Shown here: in pieces, positions 23,997-32,767 of the stretch
Numbering within the stretch: position 1 is the first letter of the stretch
Layout of the letters: every line of letters starts with the position of its first letter
Source: Nonomuraea thailandensis
GTDB lineage: Bacteria; Actinomycetota; Actinomycetes; Streptosporangiales; Streptosporangiaceae
Length of the DNA: 64,000 nucleotides
Reading direction: 5' to 3'
NCBI RefSeq assembly: GCF_024172165.1
Contig: NZ_JAMZEB010000002.1
Coordinates: 7,972,501 to 8,036,500 of the forward strand
Position numbers and translations under genes: made by a program
The notes under the pieces: generated by a model
Database searches by the model: none
What the model was told of the DNA's origin: nothing
The model's input: only the letters and a program-made list of their open reading frames with translations

Positions 23997-24467
23997 ATGC
24001 CAGCACGCCGCCACGGTCTCGACGATCTCGACCGCGCCGTCCTCCGCCTGGTCGCCGAACGCCCGCGCAGCGGCCTGCTGGAGATCGCCCGGCTGCTCGG
24101 GGTGGCGCGCGGCACCGTACAGGCCCGGCTGGACCGCATGATCGCCGACGGCGTGATCACCGGCTTCGGCCCCGAGCTCTCCCCCGCCGCGCTCGGCCAC
24201 CCGGTGCAGGCGTTCACCACGCTGGAGGTCGAGCAGGCGGCCCGCGAGCACATCTCGGCGATCCTGGAGGCCGTCCCCGAGCTGCTGGAGGCCCACATCG
24301 TGACCGGTCCAGGCGACGTGCTGTGCCGGATCGCGGGCCGCGACCACGAGCACCTCCAGCAGGTCATCGACCGCATGCTGGCCATCCCCGGGGTGCGGCG
24401 CAGCACCACCGTCATCACGCTGTCCACGGTGGTGCCGCACCGCGTGATGCCGCTGGCGGGCCCGTGA
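23997..24467 (+). CDS. Lrp/AsnC family transcriptional regulator
   Basis: The 156-residue protein has an N-terminal AsnC-type helix-turn-helix (LLEIARLLGVARGTVQARLDRM, about 27-48). A C-terminal RAM/ligand-binding domain follows (AHIVTGPGDVLCRIAGRDHEHL). It is divergent from the nitroreductase and converges on a membrane protein gene. Amino acids or related small molecules are the usual ligands of the family. Confidence 0.88.
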   Translation: MPARRHGLDDLDRAVLRLVAERPRSGLLEIARLLGVARGTVQARLDRMIADGVITGFGPELSPAALGHPVQAFTTLEVEQAAREHISAILEAVPELLEAHIVTGPGDVLCRIAGRDHEHLQQVIDRMLAIPGVRRSTTVITLSTVVPHRVMPLAGP

Positions 24468-24478
24468 CAGGCCGGAGG

Positions 24479-25078
24479 TCAGACCTGGGCGAGCGTGATG
24501 ACCCCGGCCGCCACCAGGGCCAGGGCCCACATGCGGTCCACGTTGAACCAGGCCCGCCGCAACACGGTCAGCCCGGCCACCCGGTAGACGACCACGGCGA
24601 TGGTCCCGGCCACCCCGAACATGGCCAGCGTGTGCAGGGCCGCCACGCCCAGCCCGCCGGAGGCGGCGTGACCCGCGTGGCCCTGCGCGTGCAGGCCGGT
24701 GAAGACCGGCAGCAACATCAGCCCGGCCCCGTGGGCGGACGACATCAGGAACGACCAGCCGGCCAGCTGCCACAGCGACAGCCGCATCCCCACCCACCGG
24801 AAGTGCCTGCGGGACAGCAGCCGCCACAGGCCGAAGCCCACCAGCACCACCCCGCCGCCGATGGACAGCACGCTGCCCGTGACCAGCGAGCCGGTGGCGG
24901 CGACGACGAGGGCCACCAGGGCCACCGAGGCGAGGTGGCCCAGGGCGATCATCGGGATCGACTGGAGCAGCCGGTCCAGGCTGCGTTCCTGAAGGCCGCG
25001 GGCCACGGCGAAGAGCCAGCCCATCGCCGGGTTGAGGCCGTGGAAGGCGCCCAGCAGGAGCACGGCGGTGAGGGTCAC
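24479..25078 (-). CDS. Membrane protein coupled to SBP56
   Basis: The 199-residue protein has about six helices. The first contains GAFHGLNPAMGW, and a His-containing loop reads GLHAQGHAGHAA. GTG 25078 overlaps the stop of the SBP56 gene (GTGA), so the two are translationally coupled. His-lined helices suggest metal or small-gas handling. Delivery of copper to SBP56 or export of its product is an inference. The family resembles uncharacterised HupE/TauE-like membrane proteins. Confidence 0.65.
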   Translation of the reverse strand: MTLTAVLLLGAFHGLNPAMGWLFAVARGLQERSLDRLLQSIPMIALGHLASVALVALVVAATGSLVTGSVLSIGGGVVLVGFGLWRLLSRRHFRWVGMRLSLWQLAGWSFLMSSAHGAGLMLLPVFTGLHAQGHAGHAASGGLGVAALHTLAMFGVAGTIAVVVYRVAGLTVLRRAWFNVDRMWALALVAAGVITLAQV

Positions 25079-26466
25079 GGGTAGCAGTAGGAGTCGGAGG
25101 AGGCGTCGCCGCCCTGCAGGCGCACCTGGTGGGGGCGCAGGCCGCGGAAGTCGTCCCCGTGGGGGAAGAAGCGGGGGTCGAAGGTGAACGCGTCGGTGTC
25201 GATCTTGGCCATCCAGGCGCCCACCCCCTCCGGGTAGAACTGGTCGTCCCAGGCGCCGTACAGGGAGTTGGTCAGGTAGACGCGGCGGCCGTCGCGGCTG
25301 ACCTCGACCATCTGCGGCCCGCCGCGCAGCGGGAGCGAGGGGTCGGCGGGGTGCGGGTCGTTGCGCGCGATGCCGCCCACCCGCAGCGAGGCCAGCTCGA
25401 CCGGCTTGAACGGGTCGGAGACGTCGAACTGCTTGATCTCCCCCGTCCCCCAGCACGAGACGTACAGGCGCTGGTCGTCCACCGACAGGGCGATGTCGCT
25501 GACCAGCGGCGGCACCGCGCCGAACGGTCGCAGGAGCGGCGGCAGGCGGTCGGCGTCCGCCGGTTCGGCGGGGATGGAGATGACCTTGCGGGCCTGCCAG
25601 CGGCCGTCCTCGTGGAACCAGGTCCAGACGGACGCCGACAGGTCCTCGACGCTGACGACCACGCCGGCGAAGCCGTACAGGCGGGTCGGGTCGTGGGCGG
25701 GGCGCAGCTCCAGAGGCATCTGGTGCTCGTCGCCCAGGTCCACCTCCTGCACGTGGGCGCGCTTGCGCAGGTCCCAGAAGTGCAGCTTGTGGCCGTACTT
25801 GCGGCCGAGCAGCAGCTCCCCGACCAGCCCGTCCTCGATCATCGACGGGGTCCCCCACTCGGAGGAGACCAGCACGTCCTGGTTGATGTGCCACCAGAAG
25901 TCGTAGGCCAGGTACTGCGGCCCCCGGTCCAGCTCCCACTGGCCGACCACCTCGAACGTGGTGTGGTCGAGCACCGCGATGCCGCCGGGGCCGTCCCTGC
26001 CGTCGGCGCCGCCGAGCGCGGACACGTACAGGCCCTCGGGGCCGCAGTGGACGGTGTGCGGGCGCGAGTAGCCGGCGCGGCGGGCCAGCGTCTCCGCTTC
26101 GATCACCTTGACCAGCTCGGGGCTGATCCGGTCCTTGGTGTCGTAGATGTGAATGCGGGAGGAGCGCAGGCCCGGCACGACCAGGTAGCGCCGCTCCACG
26201 TGCGGGTGCGGCGCGTTCGGGTACAGGGCGCTGCTGCACGCGTTCCAGCCGAAGTGGTGCAGCTCGTCGCCCGTGCCGGGCAGGTCGGTCCAGCCCGCGA
26301 CGGTGCCGTAGGCGGGCGAGGACGGGTCGGTGTCGATGACGGCGAGGGCGTCGGGCCGGGCCGCCGCCCGGTCGAAGGCGGCGACGTAGGCCAGCTTCTC
26401 GGCGGGGGCGCCGGCGGCGTCTCTGGGGGACGGGTAGAACGTGGGATCCGGAGTCCAGAGGGTCAT
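25075..26466 (-). CDS. Selenium-binding protein 56 family (methanethiol oxidase-type)
   Basis: The 463-residue beta-propeller protein of the SBP56 family starts LWTPDPTFYPSPRDA. Family-typical segments include HHFGWNACSSALYP, HTVHCGPEGLYVS and TNSLYGAWDDQFYPEG. Characterised relatives oxidise methanethiol to formaldehyde, H2S and H2O2 using a bound metal. CSSA replaces the Cys-containing selenium site of the animal proteins. It lies downstream of an LLM oxidoreductase gene and is coupled to a membrane protein. A promoter across the LLM stop codon would give a leaderless transcript. Confidence 0.9.
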   Translation of the reverse strand: MTLWTPDPTFYPSPRDAAGAPAEKLAYVAAFDRAAARPDALAVIDTDPSSPAYGTVAGWTDLPGTGDELHHFGWNACSSALYPNAPHPHVERRYLVVPGLRSSRIHIYDTKDRISPELVKVIEAETLARRAGYSRPHTVHCGPEGLYVSALGGADGRDGPGGIAVLDHTTFEVVGQWELDRGPQYLAYDFWWHINQDVLVSSEWGTPSMIEDGLVGELLLGRKYGHKLHFWDLRKRAHVQEVDLGDEHQMPLELRPAHDPTRLYGFAGVVVSVEDLSASVWTWFHEDGRWQARKVISIPAEPADADRLPPLLRPFGAVPPLVSDIALSVDDQRLYVSCWGTGEIKQFDVSDPFKPVELASLRVGGIARNDPHPADPSLPLRGGPQMVEVSRDGRRVYLTNSLYGAWDDQFYPEGVGAWMAKIDTDAFTFDPRFFPHGDDFRGLRPHQVRLQGGDASSDSYCYP

Positions 26467-26473
26467 CTCTCCA

Positions 26474-26501
26474 GATATAGACCGATTCCCTACACGGTCA
26501 A
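26474..26501 (-). promoter_or_regulatory. Promoter embedded at the LLM stop codon, leaderless SBP56 transcript
   Basis: On the minus strand TTGACC (26496-26501) and TATATC (26474-26479) are spaced 16 bp. TTGACC overlaps the stop codon of the upstream LLM gene. The predicted start, 7 nt after the -10, is the A of the SBP56 ATG. SBP56 can therefore be expressed apart from the LLM gene. Confidence 0.6.
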
Positions 26502-27364
26502 TAGGTATTGATCTGCGCGATGCGCTCGACCAGCCCGTCCGTCTCGAAGCCGATCGGCTGCCACACCACGTGGTCGGCGCCCAGCGCCCTGGCCCGCGCC
26601 AGGTCCCCGGCCACCTGCTCGGGCGAGCCGGTGAGCGGCGCGCGCTCGTCCAGCGGACGCTCGCTGACCGTGCCGTTCACCTGGATCACCAGCGGGCCGG
26701 CGCCGCCGGCCTTGCGGTACGCCTCGACGCCGTGCCCGAGCTGGTCCCAGTCGAACACCACCGTGGTCAGCCCCAGGCCGAGCCCGGCCACCCGCTCGAC
26801 CGCCGGGGGCGCCGCAGCGCCGCCGAGCAGGGTCAGCCCCGTCGGCTTGGGCCCGATGCCCGACTCGGGGATCGTGTAGAAGCGGCCGGAGAAGCTCACC
26901 GGGTCGGGGCCCCAGCAGGCGCGCATGGCCTCCACGTGCTCCGCGAAGCCCGCCCCGCGCCGCCTCACGGGCACGCCCGCCGCCTCGAACTCCTGCTTCA
27001 TCCAGCCCTGCCCCAGCCCGGCCCAGACGCGGCCGCCGCTGAGCCGGTCGAGCGTGGCCAGCCGCTTGGCCAGCACGACAGGAGGGTGGAACAGCGCGTC
27101 GACGACCGTGGTGCCCAGGCGGATCGTGCTGGTCCTGGCCGCGAGGTAGGCGAGGGTCTCTAGCGGGTCGTAGACGGAGGCGCTGTCCTCGGGCAGCGGG
27201 ATGACCTGCTCCAGCCCCAGCATCCAGGGCTCGGCGGGCCGCAGCAGGCGCTCGTAGGCCCACACCGCGCCGAGCCCCGCCCGCTCGGCCGCCTGGGCCA
27301 CGCGGACGATCTCCTCCGGGCTCGCCTGCGGGCCCGTCACGGGAAGTCCGATTCCGAGATCCAT
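26498..27364 (-). CDS. LLM-class (F420-dependent type) oxidoreductase
   Basis: The 288-residue luciferase-like TIM barrel begins with MDLGIGLPVTGP. It contains TSTIRLGTTVVDALFHPPVVLAKRLATLDRLSGGR, conserved in actinobacterial F420-dependent LLM enzymes, then GQGWMKQEFEAAGV. F420 rather than FMN use is inferred from the family. ATG 27364 has AAGGAG upstream. It is divergent from a serine hydrolase and precedes SBP56 by 31 bp. Sulfur-compound oxidation is a possible shared theme, but only by context. Confidence 0.85.
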   Translation of the reverse strand: MDLGIGLPVTGPQASPEEIVRVAQAAERAGLGAVWAYERLLRPAEPWMLGLEQVIPLPEDSASVYDPLETLAYLAARTSTIRLGTTVVDALFHPPVVLAKRLATLDRLSGGRVWAGLGQGWMKQEFEAAGVPVRRRGAGFAEHVEAMRACWGPDPVSFSGRFYTIPESGIGPKPTGLTLLGGAAAPPAVERVAGLGLGLTTVVFDWDQLGHGVEAYRKAGGAGPLVIQVNGTVSERPLDERAPLTGSPEQVAGDLARARALGADHVVWQPIGFETDGLVERIAQINTY

Positions 27365-27455
27365 CTCGTGCTCCTTCCTTGTCTGCACTTCTGACCAGGG
27401 CAAGGGTGGAAAGTCATCGGTTTACACGCGCCGGCATTCGTGATGCATTCGGGAA

Positions 27456-28649
27456 ATGACCGTGCATGGCACTTGCGACCCCATGTTCTCCCAGGTGCGC
27501 GAAGAGTTCGAAGCGAATCTGGAACACCGCGGCGAGGTGGGCGCGTCGGTGTGCGTGATCGTCGGCGGCGAGGTGGCCGTCGACCTGTGGGGCGGGCAGG
27601 CGTCACCCGGCCGGCCCTGGGAGAGCGACACGATCGGGCACGTGTGGTCGTGCACGAAGGGCGCCACGGCGTTGTGCGCCCACATGCTGGCCTCGCGCGG
27701 CGAGCTCGACCTGGACGCGCCGGTGACCCGCTACTGGCCCGAGTACGGCGCGCGCGGCAAGGGCGGCACGCTCGTCCGCCACCTGCTCGCCCACCAGGCC
27801 GGGCTGCCCGCGCTGCGCGAGCCGCTGCCGCCCGGCGCCTTCTACGACTGGAAGCTGATGGCCGGGCGGCTGGCGGAGCAGGAGCCGTACTGGGAGCCGG
27901 GCACCAGGCACGGCTACCACGCGCTCACCTTCGGTTACCTGGTGGGCGAGGTGGTGCGCCGGGTGAGCGGGCGCTCGCTCGGCACGTTCTTCCGCGAGGA
28001 GGTGGCCGAGCCGCTCGGGCTGGACTTCTGGCTGGGGCTGCCCGAGGAGCAGGAGGGGCGGGTCGCGCCGACCGTGCCCGCCGATCCGCCGCAGGCGCCG
28101 GCCTCGTTCTACCTCAGGGCGTTCGGCGACCCCGCCTCGGTGCAGGCGGGGGTGCTGGCCCACGAGGGCGGCTACATGGCCGCCGGCGAGTCCGACAGCA
28201 GGGCCGCGCACGCCGCCGAGATCGGGGCCGTCGGCGGGATCACGAACGCGCGGGGGCTGGCGGGCATGTACCGCCCGCTGTCGCTGGGCGGCGGCGGCCT
28301 GGTGAGCAGGGAGCACCTGGCGCTCATGTCGCTCACCGCCTCGGCCGGCGCCGACGCGGTGCTGCTCGCGCCGACCCACTTCGCGCTGGGCTTCGTCAAG
28401 CCGGTGGACAACCGGCACCTGCCGGAGCCCGACAGCGAGGGCGTGCTGCTGGCCGAGACCGCGTTCGGGCACGTGGGGATGGGCGGCTCGATCGGGTTCT
28501 GCGATCCGGCGGCGCGGCTGGCGTTCGGCTACACGATGAGCAAGCAGGGCGCCGGGCTGGGCGTGAACCCGCGCGGCCAGGCACTGGTGGACGCGGCCTA
28601 CCGGGCGCTCGGCCACCGTCAGGCCCACGGAGGCATCTGGTACGCCTGA
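27456..28649 (+). CDS. Class C beta-lactamase-like serine hydrolase/esterase
   Basis: The 397-residue cytosolic protein (no signal) starts MTVHGTCDPMF, typical of the actinobacterial esterase branch of the AmpC/EstB fold. The nucleophile motif SxxK is SCTK (about 67-70), and the tyrosine motif lies near HGYHALTFGYLVGE. HVGMGGSIGF sits where KTG occurs in AmpC. It is probably an esterase or amidase rather than a resistance enzyme. Confidence 0.85.
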   Translation: MTVHGTCDPMFSQVREEFEANLEHRGEVGASVCVIVGGEVAVDLWGGQASPGRPWESDTIGHVWSCTKGATALCAHMLASRGELDLDAPVTRYWPEYGARGKGGTLVRHLLAHQAGLPALREPLPPGAFYDWKLMAGRLAEQEPYWEPGTRHGYHALTFGYLVGEVVRRVSGRSLGTFFREEVAEPLGLDFWLGLPEEQEGRVAPTVPADPPQAPASFYLRAFGDPASVQAGVLAHEGGYMAAGESDSRAAHAAEIGAVGGITNARGLAGMYRPLSLGGGGLVSREHLALMSLTASAGADAVLLAPTHFALGFVKPVDNRHLPEPDSEGVLLAETAFGHVGMGGSIGFCDPAARLAFGYTMSKQGAGLGVNPRGQALVDAAYRALGHRQAHGGIWYA

Positions 28650-28695
28650 TCACCGGATACCGTGATATGTCACCATTCTTCCCAGGAGCAGCGGC

Positions 28696-29346
28696 ATGTT
28701 CTTCGGTATCACGGATTTCTGGGCCTACGTCGTCGGCGCCTTCCTGATCATCCTCCTGCCCGGCCCGAACTCCCTGTACGTCCTGTCCTACGCCGCCCAG
28801 CACGGGGTCCGGCAGGGATACCGGGCAGCGGCGGGCGTCTTCGTCGGCGACACGGTGCTGATGGTCCTCACCGCCGCCGGCGCCGCCTCGCTTCTGAGGG
28901 CCAACCCGCTGCTGTTCACGATCGTCAAGTACGCCGGCGCGGGCTACCTGGCCTGGATCGGGTTCCAGATGATCCGTGGCGCCTGGAGGTCGTGGCGGTC
29001 CGCGCGGATGACGGAGGCGCCCGCCGCACAGGTGGACGCCCGCACGCGCCCGTTCCGCAAGGCCCTGACGATCAGCCTGCTGAACCCGAAGGCCATCCTG
29101 TTCTTCCTGTCGTTCTTCGTGCAGTTCGTGGACCCGGGTTACGCCAACCCCGCGCTGTCGTTCGTCATCCTGGGCGCGGTGATCCAGCTCTTCAGCTTCC
29201 TCTACCTGACCGGCCTGATCTTCGGCGGCACTTTCCTGGCCGCGCAGTTCCGCAGCCGCCGCCGGCTCAGCGCCGGGCTCACGTCCGGCGTCGGGGCCGT
29301 CTTCCTGGGGTTCGGCGCGAAGCTCGCCACAGCGTCACTCGGATGA
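28696..29346 (+). CDS. LysE family exporter (LeuE-like)
   Basis: The 216-residue membrane protein has six helices. It carries the LysE signature LLPGPNSLYVLSYAAQHGVRQG near the N-terminus and ALTISLLNPKAILFFLSFF in the fourth helix. Relatives export leucine and other neutral amino acids or analogues. ATG 28696 has GGAG upstream. It stands alone between the serine hydrolase and a VC0807-type gene. Confidence 0.9.
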   Translation: MFFGITDFWAYVVGAFLIILLPGPNSLYVLSYAAQHGVRQGYRAAAGVFVGDTVLMVLTAAGAASLLRANPLLFTIVKYAGAGYLAWIGFQMIRGAWRSWRSARMTEAPAAQVDARTRPFRKALTISLLNPKAILFFLSFFVQFVDPGYANPALSFVILGAVIQLFSFLYLTGLIFGGTFLAAQFRSRRRLSAGLTSGVGAVFLGFGAKLATASLG

Positions 29347-29561
29347 AAGCCGTATTCAAGGTTGCGCTGTTTTCGTGGAGACAGATGGAACGCGTCAAAA
29401 GAGGCAGTCCCATCCCTCCTCCTCGGGTACGGTAAGCCACCGGCGTGCTTCCCGGGACGGCGGGTGATGGACGCATCGGTGACGTCGAGCGGTCCATCCG
29501 GAATGCCTGGTCCCCCGAAGCCCGGGTAGACGCTGATCGTCGGCCTATCTGCGGAGCAGCC

Positions 29562-30203
29562 TTGAACCATCCACCGGTCACCCTCCCACGCCTCACCGCG
29601 CTCGCCCGGCAGGCGGCTCCCCGGCTGCTCGAAGGCGTGGTCGCCCCCCTCGCCGTCTTCTACCTCGCCATGGTGGTCCTCGGCTTCAAGTGGGCGCTGG
29701 CCCTCACCGTCGCCTGGGTCTACCTGGGCGTGGCCTGGCGCCTCGTCAAGCGGGTCAAGGTGCCCGCCACCATGTACCTGGCCGCGTTCGCGATCACCAT
29801 CCGGGCGATCGTGGCGTTCTGGACGGGGACGTGGATGTGGTTCTTCATCCAGCCCGAGATGGGCACGATCTGCATCAGCATCGCCTTCCTCGCCTCGGTG
29901 CGGCTGAACAGGCCGCTCGTGCAGAAGCTCACGCTCGACTACATCCACCTGCCGTCGGCGGTGCTCAAGCACGAGCGGGTGCGCCGGTTCTTCGCCAGGA
30001 TCACGCTGCTGTGGGCGTTCGTGCTGCTGATGAACTCCACGCTGAGCATCTTCCTCGCGGTCTACGAGTCGATCGGCGGCTCGCTCGGCGCGTTCATGAT
30101 CATGCGTACGTCAGCGGTGGCCGTGATCAGCGGCGCGGCGATCACCTTCTCGGTCATCGCCTTCAAGCGGCTCCTGCGCCGGCTGCACGTCGCGCACACC
30201 TGA
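29562..30203 (+). CDS. VC0807-like polytopic membrane protein
   Basis: The product is about 213 residues with six hydrophobic segments (from VVAPLAVFYLAMVVLGF to SAVAVISGAAITFSVIAFK). The layout resembles the VC0807/intracellular-septation-like family, whose function is unknown. I favour TTG 29562 as start because GGAG (29553-29556) precedes it, but a frame is open from 29445 and GTG 29577 is possible. Its last 93 bp overlap the 3' end of the convergent gene. Confidence 0.65.
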   Translation: MNHPPVTLPRLTALARQAAPRLLEGVVAPLAVFYLAMVVLGFKWALALTVAWVYLGVAWRLVKRVKVPATMYLAAFAITIRAIVAFWTGTWMWFFIQPEMGTICISIAFLASVRLNRPLVQKLTLDYIHLPSAVLKHERVRRFFARITLLWAFVLLMNSTLSIFLAVYESIGGSLGAFMIMRTSAVAVISGAAITFSVIAFKRLLRRLHVAHT

Positions 30204-31184
30204 CCGCTCCACCAGCAGGAACGCCCCGCACAACCCCATGACGAGCCCGGTCAGCATGCCGAACAGCTCCACCAGGTCGGCTGGGCCGCCCCCTCCTCCG
30301 GCCAGCGGCCCGCCCACGGACCGGACGATCATCACGTAGAGGCCCCAGGCGAACAGGGAGCCCGAGCCCAGCCAGGCGATCGCCAGCGGACGCCGGAACG
30401 GGACGCCTCCGCGCCCGCGCACGATCACGACCAGCGCGACGGCCCCGGCGATCGCGAGCAGCCCCTTGAGCCCGCTCTGCGCCGCCGCCGCGGCCGGGCC
30501 GTCCAGGGCCTGCACGAGCCGCGCTCCGCCCACCACCACGGCCACCGGCAGCGCGCCCCAGGCCAGGATCGCCTGCAGCGGCCTGGTGGGGCTGGGGAAG
30601 GGCAGGCCGGTGGCCGTGGTGAAGGCGGCCGGCCAGCGGTCGCGGGCGTACAGGGCGAAGGCCGCCATGAGGCCGGCGCCCTGCCCCAGGAAACCCCCGT
30701 AGACCATCATGTAGACCCACGGCGCGATGGGGCCGCCGCTGAAGGCGGCCGTGCCTGCGGTCGCGACGAGGATCGGCGCGGTGACGACGATCACGGACAG
30801 CAGGCCGGTGCCCACCCAGAGGGGAAGCAGCACCAGCAGGCCGGGCAGCCGCATGCCCCACCGGGCGGTGAAGGCCAGCGCCAGCAGCAGGCCCACGGCC
30901 TCCATGCCGAAGGTCATCGCGTTCAGCCCGACCATCGCCGGGTCGTTCATCAGGCTCGGGTCGCTCACGCCGAGGGAGCTGCCGGTCAGCCAGAGGACCT
31001 TGAGCGTGAGGTAGGGCAGCATGGCCGCCACCGCCACGATCGCGGCAGTGCGGCGGCCGATGCCCGGCGCGACGTCCGTGGCGCCCGTGATGTGGCGGGG
31101 CCGGTGGCCGGTGCCCGGTGGGAGGTCCGTGGTGCTCACGGCCTGGCGGGGCCGGTGGCCGGTGCCCGGTGCGGGTTGCGTCAT
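30111..31184 (-). CDS. Polytopic membrane protein with an N-terminal repeat
   Basis: The 357-residue protein has about nine hydrophobic helices. Its cytoplasmic N-terminus contains PGTGHRPR twice, from a 51-bp in-frame duplication. I recognise no family. It lies 40 bp downstream of an orphan histidine kinase on the same strand and is probably cotranscribed with it. The last 30 or so residues are hydrophilic and encoded in the overlap with the convergent VC0807-like gene. Confidence 0.65.
   Translation of the reverse strand: MTQPAPGTGHRPRQAVSTTDLPPGTGHRPRHITGATDVAPGIGRRTAAIVAVAAMLPYLTLKVLWLTGSSLGVSDPSLMNDPAMVGLNAMTFGMEAVGLLLALAFTARWGMRLPGLLVLLPLWVGTGLLSVIVVTAPILVATAGTAAFSGGPIAPWVYMMVYGGFLGQGAGLMAAFALYARDRWPAAFTTATGLPFPSPTRPLQAILAWGALPVAVVVGGARLVQALDGPAAAAAQSGLKGLLAIAGAVALVVIVRGRGGVPFRRPLAIAWLGSGSLFAWGLYVMIVRSVGGPLAGGGGGPADLVELFGMLTGLVMGLCGAFLLVERSGVRDVQPAQEPLEGDDREGDRRAADHGHR
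31093..31171. repeat. 28-bp perfect direct repeat within a coding sequence
   Basis: The same 28 bp (starting TGGCGGGGCCGGTGG) occur at 31093-31120 and 31144-31171, offset by 51 bp, which is 17 codons. It duplicates the PGTGHRPR segment at the N-terminus of the membrane protein and keeps the frame. Confidence 0.9.
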
Positions 31185-31224
31185 GCTCCGAGCCTCGCCT
31201 GCCCCGGGGCCGGGGCCCTCCCGC

Positions 31225-32376
31225 CTAGCGGGGATCCTCCTCCCCCTCGCGGGGGAGGGTCACGGTCAGCTCGAAGCCGTCGCCCGCCGGGCCGGCGGTG
31301 AGCGTGCCGCCGGCCAGGCGTACGCGCTCGCGCAGGCCCGCCAGCCCCAGCCCGCCGGTCCTGGCGGTGGGCCGGGAACGGGCCGGCCCGTTGCGTACGC
31401 GGACCAGGCGCGGCGCGACCGAGACCGTCACGGCCGCCCCGGGCGCGTGCTTGGCGGCGTTGGTGAGCCCCTCCTGCACCACCGCGGCGGCCAGACCGGG
31501 CACCGGCCCGGGGGCGAGGTCGAGGGAGATCGACATGCCGGAGCCGGCGGCCCGGCGCACCAGCTCCGCCACGTCCTCGTCCACGGGGGCCAGCGGCGCC
31601 GCGTCGGAGTCCTCGCGCAGCAGCCCGATGATCTGGCGCAGCCGCTCGGTGGCGTCGGCCGCCGCGAGCCGCAGCTCCCCCGCCGCCTTGACCTGGGCGG
31701 GGGCCAGGCCGGGAGCCAGCTCCAGCCCCGCCGCCCTGACCGCGATCAGGGCCAGGTCGTGGCCGAGCGAGTCGTGCATCTCCCGCGCGATCCTGGCCCG
31801 CTCCCGCAGCCTGGCCTGCGCCTCGGCCGACGTCCTGGCCTGCCGCCGCTGCTGCAGCAGCTTGCGGCGCAGCACCCCGAACAGGTGCGGCACCACGTAG
31901 GTGCCGACGACCGCGGTGATCATCGACACCCACAGCGCCAGATCACCGCCCCTGCCCAGCACCACCACCACGCCCACCAGCGAGATCAGGCAGAACGCGA
32001 TCAGCGCCGGCCACCAACTGGCCATGCGCCGCCCGGTCAGGTACGCGTACCAGGCGATGAACGGCGACGTCGGCAGCAGCGGCAGGATCTTCACGTCGCG
32101 CCGGGGCAGCAGCCAGCTCAGGTCCACGGTCGCGAACCCCTCGCTGAACCGCCACGGCCCCAGCGGCAGCAGCAGCACCAGGGCCGCCAGCGGGTACGGC
32201 CGTCCCACGAGCACGGCCACCGCGGCCAGCGCCCAGCGGGGCACGGTCACCATGGCGAACCCGGCGGGGTCCCTGAACGGGTCGGGCCCCATGGCGGCGA
32301 CGAACACGCCGAGCACGACGAAGAGCAGCACGTCATAGACCACCTGGCGGCGGTTGTCCCGGCGTAGACGCTTCAC
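31225..32376 (-). CDS. NarL-type sensor histidine kinase (orphan)
   Basis: The 383-residue protein has four or five N-terminal helices, then a HisKA_3 motif with phospho-acceptor His in REMHDSLGHDLALI. A short HATPase domain (EGLTNAAKHAPGAAVTV, then GGLGLAGLRERV) follows. Such kinases normally pair with a LuxR/NarL response regulator gene, but none is adjacent. The next gene is a membrane protein. GTG 32376 was chosen as the start of family-like sequence; a longer frame runs through the noncoding leader. Confidence 0.85.
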   Translation of the reverse strand: MKRLRRDNRRQVVYDVLLFVVLGVFVAAMGPDPFRDPAGFAMVTVPRWALAAVAVLVGRPYPLAALVLLLPLGPWRFSEGFATVDLSWLLPRRDVKILPLLPTSPFIAWYAYLTGRRMASWWPALIAFCLISLVGVVVVLGRGGDLALWVSMITAVVGTYVVPHLFGVLRRKLLQQRRQARTSAEAQARLRERARIAREMHDSLGHDLALIAVRAAGLELAPGLAPAQVKAAGELRLAAADATERLRQIIGLLREDSDAAPLAPVDEDVAELVRRAAGSGMSISLDLAPGPVPGLAAAVVQEGLTNAAKHAPGAAVTVSVAPRLVRVRNGPARSRPTARTGGLGLAGLRERVRLAGGTLTAGPAGDGFELTVTLPREGEEDPR

Positions 32377-32767
32377 CGCACCGACGGTAGCGGCAGCGCC
32401 GGCAGGTGGATGCCGTCCGAAGTCAGGTGGCTCCCCTGACGAAAGTCGGGGTGGGGTGCCGTCCACCTTCGAGGTAGGGCTAGCCCCACCACGAATGCGC
32501 CTATCTCCACTCCTGATTCCACCGGCTCGAACCTGTTTGATCGTAGGTGTCATCCGGAGGTCGCAGGCGCTGCCCCCGACGAAAGTAGGGGGTAGTGCGT
32601 GCCGATCGTCCGATGTGCCGTGACCTGCGGAGTTTCTACCTTCAAGGGGTATCGGCCCTGACCCGCATAGGGGAAAGGACCGCGTTCGACCGGGGGCATC
32701 CCCGATGTTCCCGGACGTCACACGCCGCCAGGCTGTGTGAGTGCCCTAACGATCGGAGTACACGCTC
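32377..32767. other. 391-bp divergent region between the histidine kinase and DedA genes
   Basis: No coding frame here is convincing. It contains two copies of a near-palindromic element: CCCCTGACGAAAGTCGGGG (32433-32451) and CCCCCGACGAAAGTAGGGGG (32573-32592). These are described as a separate repeat entry. Confidence 0.6.
32433..32592. repeat. Two GACGAAAGT dyad elements 140 bp apart
   Basis: CCCCTGACGAAAGTCGGGG (32433-32451) and CCCCCGACGAAAGTAGGGGG (32573-32592) share the core GACGAAAGT inside complementary C and G runs. Each could be a regulator-binding dyad or a small GAAA-loop hairpin. Their place upstream of a NarL-type kinase suggests its unknown response regulator as ligand. Confidence 0.5.
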
